Part shown: positions 26,844 to 35,644 of the stretch, in pieces | Position numbering within the stretch: position 1 is the first letter of the stretch | Layout of the letters: each line of letters begins with the position of its first letter | NCBI RefSeq assembly: GCF_028532725.1 | Contig: NZ_JAQKGU010000005.1 | Coordinates: 1-64,000, forward strand | Direction of reading: 5' to 3' | Length of the DNA stretch: 64,000 bases | Source: Desulfovibrio sp. Fe33 | GTDB lineage: Bacteria; Desulfobacterota; Desulfovibrionia; Desulfovibrionales; Desulfovibrionaceae | Program-made: the position numbers and the translations under genes | The notes under the pieces: generated by a model | What the model saw: the letters and a program-made list of their open reading frames with translations, nothing else | Databases searched by the model: none | What the model was told of the DNA's origin: nothing

Positions 26844-27581
26844 TCATCCATCGAGTTCGTGCCGCGTCGGGTATTTCCCGCAGGCGAATTTTGCTGATTC
26901 CGGGCAATATCCGAGCTGTTCGCAGCGCGCTCCACCGTTGGCGAAAATTGCGGGCAGCTTTTCCTTGCAGACGGCCAGCATCGCGTTGGCCATGGCCCGG
27001 ACCTCCCACTGGGCGCGATTGCAGCAGCGCAAGTGGAAGAAGTGATGCAGGCTTCGGCAGTTCATGGTCATGACGATTTTTGTCTCGGCGGCCTGGGGCA
27101 GAACAAAGCGGGCGTCCTCGTTGGCCTTGGACTGACGCCCATGGGCCACCAGGATGTCCCGCAGGTCGGAGTATGCGCTTTGCACCTCGGCCATGAACGC
27201 CTCGAATCGTTCCTTGGCTTCCGGAATCTTAGCTATGGCGGGAGGCAGGATGTAGTCCATGTCGTTCTCGGCCACGTACCGCTGGCTTTGCTGGGAATAG
27301 GAAGCGATGCGGTGTCTGACCACCTGATGGGAACAGGCGCGGGAAATTCCCTCCACGGCGAAGGTCATGGACACATGCTCGATGGGACTGTCGTGTCCGG
27401 ACTCCATGGTTTTGGATACGAAGTCCGCCTGGACCTGCGGGTCGATTTCTCCGGAAAGCAGCCGCGGCCACATGTCGGCCACGAACCCGGCGTGGTAGCA
27501 CTGGCGAAACGCGGCGTAGATGAGGGACAGTGCATTGGGGGTCATGGACAGAAACTCGACCCTGAGTTGCTTTTCCGGCAT
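26844..27581 (-). CDS. thyX: FAD-dependent thymidylate synthase
   Basis: A 245-residue flavoenzyme methylating dUMP to dTMP with methylenetetrahydrofolate and NADPH. The ThyX signature RHRIASYSQQSQR is at residues 89-101, with FAVEGISRACSHQVV just before and NCRSLHHFFHLRCCNRAQWE later. A tetrameric cytoplasmic enzyme is expected. The C-terminus has several extra cysteines (CEQLGYCPESAKFACG) that may bind metal. It is downstream of the P-loop-like gene, 91 bases apart. Confidence 0.96.
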   Translation of the reverse strand: MPEKQLRVEFLSMTPNALSLIYAAFRQCYHAGFVADMWPRLLSGEIDPQVQADFVSKTMESGHDSPIEHVSMTFAVEGISRACSHQVVRHRIASYSQQSQRYVAENDMDYILPPAIAKIPEAKERFEAFMAEVQSAYSDLRDILVAHGRQSKANEDARFVLPQAAETKIVMTMNCRSLHHFFHLRCCNRAQWEVRAMANAMLAVCKEKLPAIFANGGARCEQLGYCPESAKFACGKYPTRHELDG

Positions 27582-27672
27582 GTCTTGGGCTCCAATTATA
27601 TATGTAGGTAGGTGAAAAGGTGTCTCTGCTTACCGTAAACCGCCGGGGCTGTCACCAGCCTCCCGTGCGGCC

Positions 27673-28200
27673 CTAGTAGCCGATCTTCTCCATGGCGTCG
27701 TCCAGCAGGTCCTGCGGCTGTTCCGCCCCCTGCAGAATGAAATGAAGCACGCTGTAAAAGACGGGCTCCACTTCCGCAAGCCGGGCCGAAAGGCCGCGCC
27801 ACAGTTCGTCGGCATCGGCGATTCCGTCGCGCTCGGCCACCCGCTTTGAAAGCAGATGGGTGTCGGCCATGAGATAAAAAACCTTGCCTGCGGAATGGAT
27901 GAGCGGCCCGACTTCGGGAGCGTCGACAAGACGGTCTTCGAGGACGATGACCGCACCGCTCCCCCGCAACGCCTCGGCCGCGGCCTGCGCATCCTCCGGA
28001 ACAATCGCGGACTTGCCGGTGCGTTCGGCCAGCAGACGGGCCAACTCGCGGCGTCCGGAACCGGGCAGTCCGAGCAGGATGACGTTGCCGGTCTCCTTCC
28101 ACGGGTCCGCATAGTCTTCGCGCCGCTCGCCCCGGCCATACGCCTTGGCCGCACCGGCTTCCTCCACGGCATACTCTTCGTTAATAAGATATTTGGACAT
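27673..28200 (-). CDS. Shikimate-kinase-like protein with degenerate P-loop
   Basis: A 175-residue protein resembling small P-loop kinases such as shikimate kinase. The expected nucleotide-binding loop reads GLPGSGRRE (residues 44-52): the invariant Lys and the following Ser/Thr are Arg and Arg/Glu. The next stretch LARLLAERTGKSAI keeps the kinase-like pattern. ATP binding is therefore doubtful. The first 35 residues are a non-conserved acidic extension. It may be a regulator derived from a kinase. Confidence 0.6.
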   Translation of the reverse strand: MSKYLINEEYAVEEAGAAKAYGRGERREDYADPWKETGNVILLGLPGSGRRELARLLAERTGKSAIVPEDAQAAAEALRGSGAVIVLEDRLVDAPEVGPLIHSAGKVFYLMADTHLLSKRVAERDGIADADELWRGLSARLAEVEPVFYSVLHFILQGAEQPQDLLDDAMEKIGY

Positions 28201-28285
28201 GTTCTCCTCGACCGTTTAATGTTTCTGTTGCCACGCGGACAGTATCAAGTAGGATGGTCGCAAGGCAAACCATAAACCGAACGCC

Positions 28286-29272
28286 ATGCCCAAGGAACTG
28301 ATTCACTTCAAAACAGCCGAAAAGACCGCGGCGAGACTTGCCGACACGCGTTTCGCGCCCGGCATCGCGGCCCGCCCCCAAGGACTGTTCCTCGGGGCCG
28401 TGTTTCATGACGCCCTGTTTTTCGGGGCCACGCCCCGCGCCCTGCCCATGGCCAAGATGGCTCACCGCATTCACGGGGCGAAAGGCGAAGACACACACGC
28501 TCTGCTCCGGCTCCAGGCCAGCCACGCAGCGACGGCTCCGGACCGCGATCTGGCTGCCGCCCTGCTCGTGGGCATGGCCTCCCACCTCTGGGCGGACACG
28601 GTCATGCATCCCATGGTCTGGCACCTGACAGGCGACTACTACGCCGCGTCGCGCCGCGAGAAGTCCCTGGCCCGTCAGCGCCACCGCGCCCTGGAATCGC
28701 TCATGGACATGACCGCCTGCCCGGAGATGATCGGCAGCCCCCTCTACCGTATACGCAACCTGCTCACAGCTCTCGGGCCGGCCCTATACACGGCCCTCCC
28801 CATGGCAGGACTGGCCGAGCTCGCCGACATCCGGGAAGCCAAGGCGGCCCCGGCGCTGGCCTCGGCCTTCGGCGTCTTCGCCCGCTTCCAGTCGCTTTTC
28901 CCGTCGAGCGGCCTGTCCAAGACCCTATTCGCGGCATCGGCATGGCTCCCGAACACCGCCAGGGAGATCGCGGCCCTGTTCTACTCGCCCCGCTGGCTGG
29001 ATCAGGCCTATCGCATCCAGGGGCCCATCCGTTATCTTGATCCGGTCTCCGGCGATCCCCGGGAAGAAAGTCTGACCGAACTCATGGACCGCGCCGCGGA
29101 TCAGGCCGCCAACCTTTGCCGCCGCCTTGAACCAGCGGTGTTCGATCGGGCCGAAGAAATCCTGCCCGAACCCGGCCCGTCCCTCGATTCGGGAAGACTG
29201 GGCGCCGGCACCAAGGACATGCGGCATTTGGCCGGAGACCCCTTTCCGACACTTCCGCGACATTTCCGCTGA
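28286..29272 (+). CDS. Zinc-dependent phospholipase C family protein
   Basis: A 328-residue protein of the zinc-dependent phospholipase C fold. The N-terminal half carries the histidine/aspartate set expected for three zinc ions: KELIHFKTAEK, GAVFHDALFF, HRIHGAKGEDTHALL and MASHLWADTVMHP. No signal peptide is seen, so it probably acts in the cytoplasm or at the membrane face. It is divergent from the minus-strand gene at 28200. The substrate is unknown. Confidence 0.8.
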   Translation: MPKELIHFKTAEKTAARLADTRFAPGIAARPQGLFLGAVFHDALFFGATPRALPMAKMAHRIHGAKGEDTHALLRLQASHAATAPDRDLAAALLVGMASHLWADTVMHPMVWHLTGDYYAASRREKSLARQRHRALESLMDMTACPEMIGSPLYRIRNLLTALGPALYTALPMAGLAELADIREAKAAPALASAFGVFARFQSLFPSSGLSKTLFAASAWLPNTAREIAALFYSPRWLDQAYRIQGPIRYLDPVSGDPREESLTELMDRAADQAANLCRRLEPAVFDRAEEILPEPGPSLDSGRLGAGTKDMRHLAGDPFPTLPRHFR

Positions 29273-29340
29273 CGGGTTGCCCGGACAGCGGGAATGCAGT
29301 ATGGTTTCCCAATAATTTCCATCCCCAACCAGGAGCCGAA

Positions 29341-30114
29341 ATGAAAAAATACATCCTCATAGGCGCAGGCGTTCTCATTGCAGGCATCATCGCCGCCGTG
29401 GTGCTCATTATCCTCAACCTCGGCGGCCTGGTGAAAACCGCCGTTGAAGAGTTCGGCCCGCCCATCACCAAAACCGACGTCAGGCTCGGTTCCGCGGATA
29501 TCTCCGTTCTTTCCGGATCGGGCACACTGTCCGATTTCTACCTGGGCAACCCGGAAGGATTCAAGATGCCCAGCGCCATCGAATGCGGAACCATCCGCGT
29601 CAAGGTGAACACCGACTCCCTGACCAAGGACAAGATCATCATTGAGGAAGTCTTCGTGGACAGCCCGGTCATCAGTTATGAAAAACGGGGCAACACCGAC
29701 AACTTCCAGACCATCGTCAACAATATCAAGCAAACCGTGGCCAGCGAGAAGAAGCAGGACGCCGCGGCGAAGGATGAACAGGCGGGAGCCGGAAAGACGA
29801 TCCAGATCAATGACTTCATCGTCCGCAACGGGAAAATCAACCTGGGCGGCTCCATGCTCGACGCCTTCGGAGACAAGGGCATGGGCATCGCTCTTCCCGA
29901 CATCCACATGAAGGACATCGGCAAGGACAAGGAGACCACCCCGGCAGAGGCTTTCGCCCAGGTCCTCGGCGAAATGACCGGCGACGTCTCAGGCGCTGTG
30001 ACCGAAGTCGGCAAGCAGCTCTCCAAGGCCCTCGGCAAGGCCGTTGAGGGAGCGGGCAAGGCCGGAGAATCCGTTGGCGGCGCCATCAAGGGGCTGTTCG
30101 GCGGGTCCGAATAA
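29341..30114 (+). CDS. Membrane-anchored AsmA-like protein
   Basis: A 257-residue protein with one N-terminal membrane segment ([20 protein letters not shown]). The following beta-rich part has the AsmA-like pattern: [44 protein letters not shown], then [15 protein letters not shown]. AsmA-type proteins act in the envelope, often on lipids. The C-terminal 60 residues are a Gly/Ala/Lys-rich amphipathic tail. A strong SD (GGAGCCGAA) precedes the ATG. Confidence 0.6.
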   Translation: MKKYILIGAGVLIAGIIAAVVLIILNLGGLVKTAVEEFGPPITKTDVRLGSADISVLSGSGTLSDFYLGNPEGFKMPSAIECGTIRVKVNTDSLTKDKIIIEEVFVDSPVISYEKRGNTDNFQTIVNNIKQTVASEKKQDAAAKDEQAGAGKTIQINDFIVRNGKINLGGSMLDAFGDKGMGIALPDIHMKDIGKDKETTPAEAFAQVLGEMTGDVSGAVTEVGKQLSKALGKAVEGAGKAGESVGGAIKGLFGGSE

Positions 30115-30137
30115 GACACGCCCCACAAAGCAGTCGC

Positions 30138-30171
30138 GGGCCGCTCCGGCAAAAGCCGGGGCGGCCCTTTT
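30138..30171 (+). terminator. Intrinsic terminator after the AsmA-like gene
   Basis: A 13-bp G/C-rich stem with one wobble pair (arms 30138-30150 and 30155-30167, loop AAAA) followed by TTTT. Confidence 0.85.
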
Positions 30172-30224
30172 CGTCCGCGCCCGCCCTTGCCGGACACGCG
30201 GCAAATGCAGTACAAATCCCAATC

Positions 30225-31898
30225 ATGCCTTCCATCCCGTACACGGCCGAACAGGTCTTCGATGACAAAACGCTCGCGGACCTGCGCATCCGCATCCAGG
30301 GAAAGACCTGGCACCTCTGGGGCCGGAGCGGCCTTGAGCGGGAATCCGAACTGGCCCGGGCCGTACCGGACAACAGCCTGCCCGTGCTCCTTGGCGCAGG
30401 GCTTGGACACTGCCTGGACCTGCTGCTTGAGCGGGGACTGCCCGTGGCTGTAGCGGACAAGGAGACCGGGTTGCTCGCCCTGACCAACGCCGTCGACGGC
30501 CGCGCACCCGACACCTGTCTTCATGTCGACGCCCCGGACCCGGCCCGCGCCCTGGACCGTCTGACGGCCTGGCGCGAGAAACACGGCGGCCGCCCTCTCG
30601 TTCCGGTGATCCTCCCTCTGTATCAGAGGCTCGACCGGGCATACTACGGCGCACTGGCCCAAATCCTCAAGGAAGGCGCGCCCACCGATTTCTGGTCATT
30701 GGCCCGATACCCGAAATTCCGGTCATCCCGGCCCCGCGCGCTCTTCCTCGACTCCGACTATTTCCTCTGCCGGGAAATCCAGGCGGCCCTGCAACGGCTG
30801 GACGTCCCGTGCCGCCCCCTGCGTCTGGACGATCGCGAGACCGGCAGCAGCCGATTCATCGAGAATCTGCTCAAGGCGGTAGTCGACTTCCGGCCGGACT
30901 TCGTCCTGACGGTCAACCACTTCGGCCTGGACCGCGAAGGCAAACTGGCCGGGCTGCTCGACGACCTCGGCCTGCCGCTCGCCTCCTGGTTCGTGGACAA
31001 CCCGCACCTGATCCTCTTCGACTACGCCCACCCCGGCGCGGACAATACGGCCATCTTCACCTTCGATGCGGGCAACCTCGACGAGATGCTGAACAGGGGC
31101 TTCAAGCATGTGCATTACCTGCCCCTGGCCACGGACCCGCACAGATTTCATCCCAGCGCGGGCGCGGGGCTTCCTGAATGGAAAAGCGGGATATCCTTCG
31201 TGGGCAACTCCATGGCTAGGCCTGTCGCCCGAAGCCTTGCCCTTGCCGCCCTGCCCGCTTCACTGGCCGGAGAATACGAGGCCGTGGCCGCAGCGTTCGG
31301 CAATTCGGGCGAAACTTCGGTAGTTCGGTTCCTCAAAGCCGAGCGCCAGGACTGGCTCGACGCGCTGCACGGACTGCCCGCCCGCGAACAACGCTTGGCC
31401 GCCGAATCCCTGCTCACCTGGGAGGCCACACGGCAATACAGGCTGACCTGCGTGCGGGCCACCCTTCCCTATGCCCCGCTCATCGTCGGAGACGACGGAT
31501 GGACCGGGCTCCTCGGAAAGTCCGAAGCGAAACTCCTGCCGCCTCTGGACTATTATAGGGACCTTCCGCGATTCTACCCGTGCTCCGAAATCAATTTCAA
31601 CTGCACCAGCCGCCAGATGAAGGGCGCGGTCAACCAGCGGGTCTTCGACGTCCCGGCCTGCGGCGGGTTCCTCCTGACCGACCACCGCGAGCAGATGGAG
31701 GACCTCTTCGACCTGGATCGCGAAGCCGCGGTCTACCGTCGCGTGGAGGACATCCCCGCGACGGTGGAGCGATTCGCGGCCGACGAGACGGCACGGAAGA
31801 ATATCGCCCAGGCCGCCCTGCGCCGCATTCTGGCCGAACACACCTACGAGAACCGCCTGAAAAAGCTCCTCTCGATCATGCGCGACACTTTCGGCTGA
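30225..31898 (+). CDS. Glycosyltransferase, DUF3880/CgeB type
   Basis: A 557-residue cytoplasmic protein. An N-terminal part (1-180) is unique; the middle shows a Rossmann-like unit ([21 protein letters not shown]) and [17 protein letters not shown] typical of DUF3880; the C-terminal half is a GT-B-type domain with [19 protein letters not shown], the place of the donor-binding region. Such genes next to flagellin commonly glycosylate it in Desulfovibrio-type bacteria; that target is inferred from position. Confidence 0.78.
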   Translation: MPSIPYTAEQVFDDKTLADLRIRIQGKTWHLWGRSGLERESELARAVPDNSLPVLLGAGLGHCLDLLLERGLPVAVADKETGLLALTNAVDGRAPDTCLHVDAPDPARALDRLTAWREKHGGRPLVPVILPLYQRLDRAYYGALAQILKEGAPTDFWSLARYPKFRSSRPRALFLDSDYFLCREIQAALQRLDVPCRPLRLDDRETGSSRFIENLLKAVVDFRPDFVLTVNHFGLDREGKLAGLLDDLGLPLASWFVDNPHLILFDYAHPGADNTAIFTFDAGNLDEMLNRGFKHVHYLPLATDPHRFHPSAGAGLPEWKSGISFVGNSMARPVARSLALAALPASLAGEYEAVAAAFGNSGETSVVRFLKAERQDWLDALHGLPAREQRLAAESLLTWEATRQYRLTCVRATLPYAPLIVGDDGWTGLLGKSEAKLLPPLDYYRDLPRFYPCSEINFNCTSRQMKGAVNQRVFDVPACGGFLLTDHREQMEDLFDLDREAAVYRRVEDIPATVERFAADETARKNIAQAALRRILAEHTYENRLKKLLSIMRDTFG

Positions 31899-32069
31899 TC
31901 CGCGCAACACACCGATTCCACGACACTTCCTCTCCGTCGCCCTGCATTCCGCCGCATCCCGGCGGCCCAGGCGGGCTTTGACGCGCCTTTTGGTCCGCCT
32001 TTTCCAGCACCCGCCGAAAAGTCCAGCCATATTCATGGAATACGGAATATAAAAATCGTTCATGAAGCC

Positions 32070-32096
32070 TAAAGTTTTTACAGCCATCGCCGATGA
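32070..32096 (+). promoter_or_regulatory. Sigma-28 (FliA) promoter of the flagellin gene
   Basis: TAAAGTTT (32070-32077) and GCCGATGA (32089-32096) are separated by 11 bases, the spacing and sequence of the sigma-28 consensus (TAAAGTTT, then GCCGATAA), with one mismatch. It lies about 90 bases before the start codon; a stem CCCGGC/GCCGGG at 32119-32143 follows in the leader. The 31899-32069 stretch before it holds no gene. Confidence 0.88.
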
Positions 32097-32188
32097 AGTG
32101 AGCAACAAAAGAAGGTTACCCGGCAAAACCTTATTCCGCCGGGATACGACCTAGGCATGGAAGCCAAAACAATTTCAAGGAGGAAATT

Positions 32189-33076
32189 ATGTCCCTGGTT
32201 ATCAACCACAACTTGATGGCGATGAATGCTGCTCGCAACCTGGGTGTCTCTTACGGAAACCTGGAAACGTCCACCCGTCGCCTGTCTTCCGGTCTGCGCA
32301 TCACCCAGGCCGCGGACGACGCCGCAGGTCTGGCCGTTCGCGAACTGATGCGCTCCGACATCAGCTCCCTGCAACAGGGCATCCGCAACGCCAACGACGC
32401 CATCTCCCTCATCCAGACGGCTGACGGCGCTCTCGGCGTTATCGATGAAAAACTGATCCGTATGAAGGAATTGGCCATGCAGGCCTCCACGGGTACCTAC
32501 AACTCCGACCAGCGCCTGATCATCGACTCCGAGTACCAGGCCATGGCTTCGGAAATCACCCGTATCGCCAACTCCACCGACTTCAACGGCATCTACCTGC
32601 TCAACGGCGCTCTGTCCGGCGCGACTCACGACGGCTCCGGCCTCCAGTCCACCGGCAAGCTGAAGGTCCACTTCGGCACCGGCAACGACTCCTCGGAAGA
32701 CTACTACTACATCCAGATCGGCACGGCCACGGCCTCCGCTCTCGGTGTCGGCCTCGGCGCAACGGGCACCTCGGGACGCTCCATCTCCACTCAGCAGTTG
32801 GCTCAGCAATCGCTGGACGTCCTGAACAACGCGATCATCTCCAAGGATAAGATCCGCGCCAACCTCGGTTCGTTGCAGAACCGCCTGGAAAACACCGTCA
32901 CCGTCCTGGAAATCCAGGCCGAGAACGTCCAGGCGTCCGAATCCCGCATCTCCGACGTGGACGTCGCCACCGAGATGACCGAATTCGTGCGCAACCAGAT
33001 TCTGACCCAGTCCGCAGTCTCCATGCTGGCCCAGGCCAACAGTATGCCGAGAATGGCTCTGTCCCTGCTCGGCTAG
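32189..33076 (+). CDS. Flagellin
   Basis: A 295-residue filament protein. The N-terminal D0/D1 region reads SLVINHNLMAMNAARNL, with RLSSGLRITQAADDAAGLAV, and the C-terminal helix includes LENTVTVLEIQAENVQASES and ends NSMPRMALSLLG. The variable middle (about 140-200) is short and rich in Ser, Thr and Gly, so it is a likely glycosylation site. AAGGAGG gives a very strong ribosome site. It is transcribed from a sigma-28 promoter and ends at its own terminator. Confidence 0.96.
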   Translation: MSLVINHNLMAMNAARNLGVSYGNLETSTRRLSSGLRITQAADDAAGLAVRELMRSDISSLQQGIRNANDAISLIQTADGALGVIDEKLIRMKELAMQASTGTYNSDQRLIIDSEYQAMASEITRIANSTDFNGIYLLNGALSGATHDGSGLQSTGKLKVHFGTGNDSSEDYYYIQIGTATASALGVGLGATGTSGRSISTQQLAQQSLDVLNNAIISKDKIRANLGSLQNRLENTVTVLEIQAENVQASESRISDVDVATEMTEFVRNQILTQSAVSMLAQANSMPRMALSLLG

Positions 33077-33107
33077 GCGGCAAAAGCATCGCTGCAAAGC
33101 GACTTTC

Positions 33108-33137
33108 GGGCCGGGCTCCAAGTGGGTCCGGCCCTTT
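33108..33137 (+). terminator. Terminator of the flagellin gene
   Basis: The stem GGGCCGG / CCGGCCC with a longer imperfect inner pairing is followed by a short T run (CCCTTTGT). Confidence 0.8.
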
Positions 33138-33168
33138 GTATTTCCAAGGTTTTCTTGTTTTATTTTCG

Positions 33169-33184
33169 TGGCATCATGATTGCA
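33169..33184 (+). promoter_or_regulatory. Sigma-54 promoter of fliD
   Basis: TGGCAT (33169-33174), five bases, then TTGCA (33180-33184) matches the sigma-54 consensus TGGCAC-N5-TTGCW with one mismatch and keeps the invariant GG and GC ten bases apart. It lies about 50 bases before fliD. Confidence 0.85.
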
Positions 33185-33237
33185 GTCCATTTCATACCTA
33201 ATGGAATGGGAAAAAACTTCCGATCAAGGATGCAACC

Positions 33238-34932
33238 ATGGCAGACAGCACGTACACATCGGGTTCGATCAACTTCACCGGTCTGGGAAACGGGACCGAT
33301 TTCAACTCCCTCATCGACGGGCTCGTCGATGTGGAGCGGACCAGAATCACGCGCCTGGAGAACTGGAAGGCCACCTGGGAAACCAAGAACGAACAGTTCC
33401 AGGAACTCAACACCCAACTGCTCAGCCTGAAGACCACCCTTGAGGGAATGGACACCCTGAACGAGTTCATGACCAAGGGCGCGACCAGCTCCAACACCAA
33501 CCTGCTCACCGCCGCGGCCGATGCCGACGCTCTTGAATCCACCCACACCGTGGTCGTCAACCAACTGGCCACCAACGATATCCTGATTACCAACTCCGGG
33601 GCCGACTCCCTGAGTTCGGTGATAGCCTCCTCGGACACGTCCTTCACCTTTTCCTACGGCGGCCAGTCCGTGACCATCGACGACATTTCGGCGGGCACCA
33701 CGCTGGAGGGATTCGTCAATCTCATCAACAACCACCCCGATTCCCGGGGCTTGATCCAGGCCTCGACCATATTCGACGGCAGTGCCTACCACCTTCAGCT
33801 TTCCGGCAAGGGATTGGGCGCGGACAATCAACTGGTCATCTCCAACGCGGGCTCGCTCGCCTTCGGCGCAGGCAGCTTCACCGAGACCCAGAACGCCCAG
33901 AACAGCCAGATTCGCGTGGACGGCTTCCCCACTTCCAACGCGGGCTGGATCGAACGCGGCTCCAACACCATCGACGACATCATCACAGGCATCACCCTGA
34001 ACCTGAAGGAAGCAGATCCGAGCTCGGTCATCAGCCTGACCGTAACCACGGACACCGACTCCATCGCGGAGAACGTGGCGACCTTCGTGGAGTCGGTCAA
34101 CGTCATCCGGGCCCAGATCATCGCCCTGACCAAGGTGGACGATGAAGGCGAAGGTTCCATCCTGACCGGCAACTACGGCATCGACATCGTTTCGCAAAAT
34201 CTGAAGAACATCACGGCCAACATCGGCCTGGGGTTCACCCCTTGGGACGACGACACCCTCTCCGGCGACAAATATTCCTCCCTGTCGCAGCTCGGCATCC
34301 TGACCGACGCCGAACAGGGCTCGGCCACCTACGGGCTGCTGACCATCGATTATCAGAAGCTTGAAGAAGCCCTCCAGTCGGACCCCACGGCCGTGGCCGA
34401 ACTTTTTTCCCTGGAGCCGACAGGCGTCAGCCGGACCACGGACTTCACCTTCACTTCGCTCATCGACGGCACGACCATGCCCGGCGACTACGACATCGAA
34501 GTCGTCAGCGACGGCTCGCAGATCATCAGCGCCACCATCAACGGCGAAGAAGCGTCCGTATCGGGCTGGGAAATCACCGGGCTGACCGGCGCGGCGAAAG
34601 GTATGGCCCTGCGGCTCAACAACACTGCGGCCGGAACCTACTCCGGCGAGGTGGCGGTCAAGGCGGGCAAAGCCACTGAGATGATCGACGAGCTGACCGC
34701 GCTGACCAAGCCCTACAACAAATTTACGTATGAAGGCGGCCCCCTGGCGGTCTTGCAGAACAACTACAACGACATCATGGACTCCATCGACGACAAGATC
34801 GCGTACGAGGAGACCAGGATCGAGAAACTGGAACGCAACCTGCGCCTGAAGTACGCGCGCCTCGACTCTCTGCTCGGCCAGTACGAGCTTCAGCAGGGGC
34901 AGCTTGAAGCGGCATTGGCGCAGCTTGAATAG
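33238..34932 (+). CDS. fliD: Flagellar hook-associated protein 2 (filament cap)
   Basis: A 564-residue cap protein that helps flagellin subunits fold at the filament tip. The N-terminal pattern INFTGLGNGTDFNSLIDGLV and the helical LLSLKTTLEGMDTL are typical, and the C-terminal coiled coil (NNYNDIMDSIDDKIAYEETRI..., LDSLLGQYE) is the second FliD domain. The ATG follows AAGGATG. A sigma-54 promoter lies upstream and fliS starts 12 bases after the stop. Confidence 0.94.
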   Translation: MADSTYTSGSINFTGLGNGTDFNSLIDGLVDVERTRITRLENWKATWETKNEQFQELNTQLLSLKTTLEGMDTLNEFMTKGATSSNTNLLTAAADADALESTHTVVVNQLATNDILITNSGADSLSSVIASSDTSFTFSYGGQSVTIDDISAGTTLEGFVNLINNHPDSRGLIQASTIFDGSAYHLQLSGKGLGADNQLVISNAGSLAFGAGSFTETQNAQNSQIRVDGFPTSNAGWIERGSNTIDDIITGITLNLKEADPSSVISLTVTTDTDSIAENVATFVESVNVIRAQIIALTKVDDEGEGSILTGNYGIDIVSQNLKNITANIGLGFTPWDDDTLSGDKYSSLSQLGILTDAEQGSATYGLLTIDYQKLEEALQSDPTAVAELFSLEPTGVSRTTDFTFTSLIDGTTMPGDYDIEVVSDGSQIISATINGEEASVSGWEITGLTGAAKGMALRLNNTAAGTYSGEVAVKAGKATEMIDELTALTKPYNKFTYEGGPLAVLQNNYNDIMDSIDDKIAYEETRIEKLERNLRLKYARLDSLLGQYELQQGQLEAALAQLE

Positions 34933-34944
34933 AAGGAGTAATTG

Positions 34945-35559
34945 ATGGCCAACCCAGCAAAGGCATATCTGGCGACCCAGGTCGAAACCACTACCCAGGG
35001 GGAACTCCTCCTCATGCTCTATGAGGCGGCGATCAAATTCCTCAAGCGGGCCAAGCGGGAAATCGACAACCGGGACTATGCCAAGAAGGGCATTTACATA
35101 TCCAAGGCCATGGCGATCATCCATGAGCTGTCCGAAAGCCTGAACAAGGAAAAAGGCGGTGACATCACCCCAAAGCTCGGCCAGCTTTACATGTTCTGCA
35201 CCACCCAACTGGTCAAGGCCAACATCCGCCTGGACAACAAGATGATCGACGACGTCATCAAGATTCTTGACGGACTCCGCTCGGCCTACGCCCAGATCGT
35301 GCCCATCCATGACGGCAAGGCCGCCCCCGGCGACACCGTATCCACCGGAAGCGCACCCAGGCCGCCTCAGCCTTCCCTGGCGGCTCAGGCCATGCCCGCC
35401 CATGCGGCGGCGCCGATTCCGCAGAGGGCGGAACCGCCCAAGCAGACCGTCCCCGCTCCGAAACCGGCTCCGGCTCCATCCACGCCGTCCCAGCTCCGGA
35501 CCGCCGCGGCGGCCGCCAAGTTCCGTGCGGCCAACGCCTACAACAACGCCAACCGATGA
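34945..35559 (+). CDS. fliS: Flagellin export chaperone FliS with long Pro/Ala tail
   Basis: A 204-residue protein. Residues 1-125 are a normal FliS: AYLATQVETTTQGELLLMLY, then KAMAIIHELSESLN and ANIRLDNKMIDDVIKILDGL. FliS binds the flagellin C-terminus in the cytoplasm. Residues 126-204 are an added Pro/Ala-rich stretch ending FRAANAYNNANR, which usual ~130-residue FliS lacks. The ATG at 34945 follows AAGGAG; a TTG three bases earlier is less likely. Confidence 0.9.
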   Translation: MANPAKAYLATQVETTTQGELLLMLYEAAIKFLKRAKREIDNRDYAKKGIYISKAMAIIHELSESLNKEKGGDITPKLGQLYMFCTTQLVKANIRLDNKMIDDVIKILDGLRSAYAQIVPIHDGKAAPGDTVSTGSAPRPPQPSLAAQAMPAHAAAPIPQRAEPPKQTVPAPKPAPAPSTPSQLRTAAAAAKFRAANAYNNANR

Positions 35560-35565
35560 ATCACC

Positions 35566-35589
35566 GGCCCCCTTCGCGGGGGCCTTTTT
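35566..35589 (+). terminator. Intrinsic terminator after fliD-fliS
   Basis: The stem GGCCCCC / GGGGGCC with loop TTCGC is followed by five T residues. Confidence 0.92.
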
Positions 35590-35644
35590 CTTGAGGCCAT
35601 AGACGGTCATTTACAACACATGCGGCATGTGTCACTTTTCCGCC

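Noticed and set aside
27594-27600. TATAAT-like sequence before thyX
   Set aside because: It would place the transcript start inside the ribosome site and no matching -35 box is seen.
33160-35610. 816-codon open frame on the minus strand
   Set aside because: It is antisense to flagellin-adjacent fliD and fliS, is Gly/Val/Arg-rich with no family signature, and arises from the GC-rich third codon positions.
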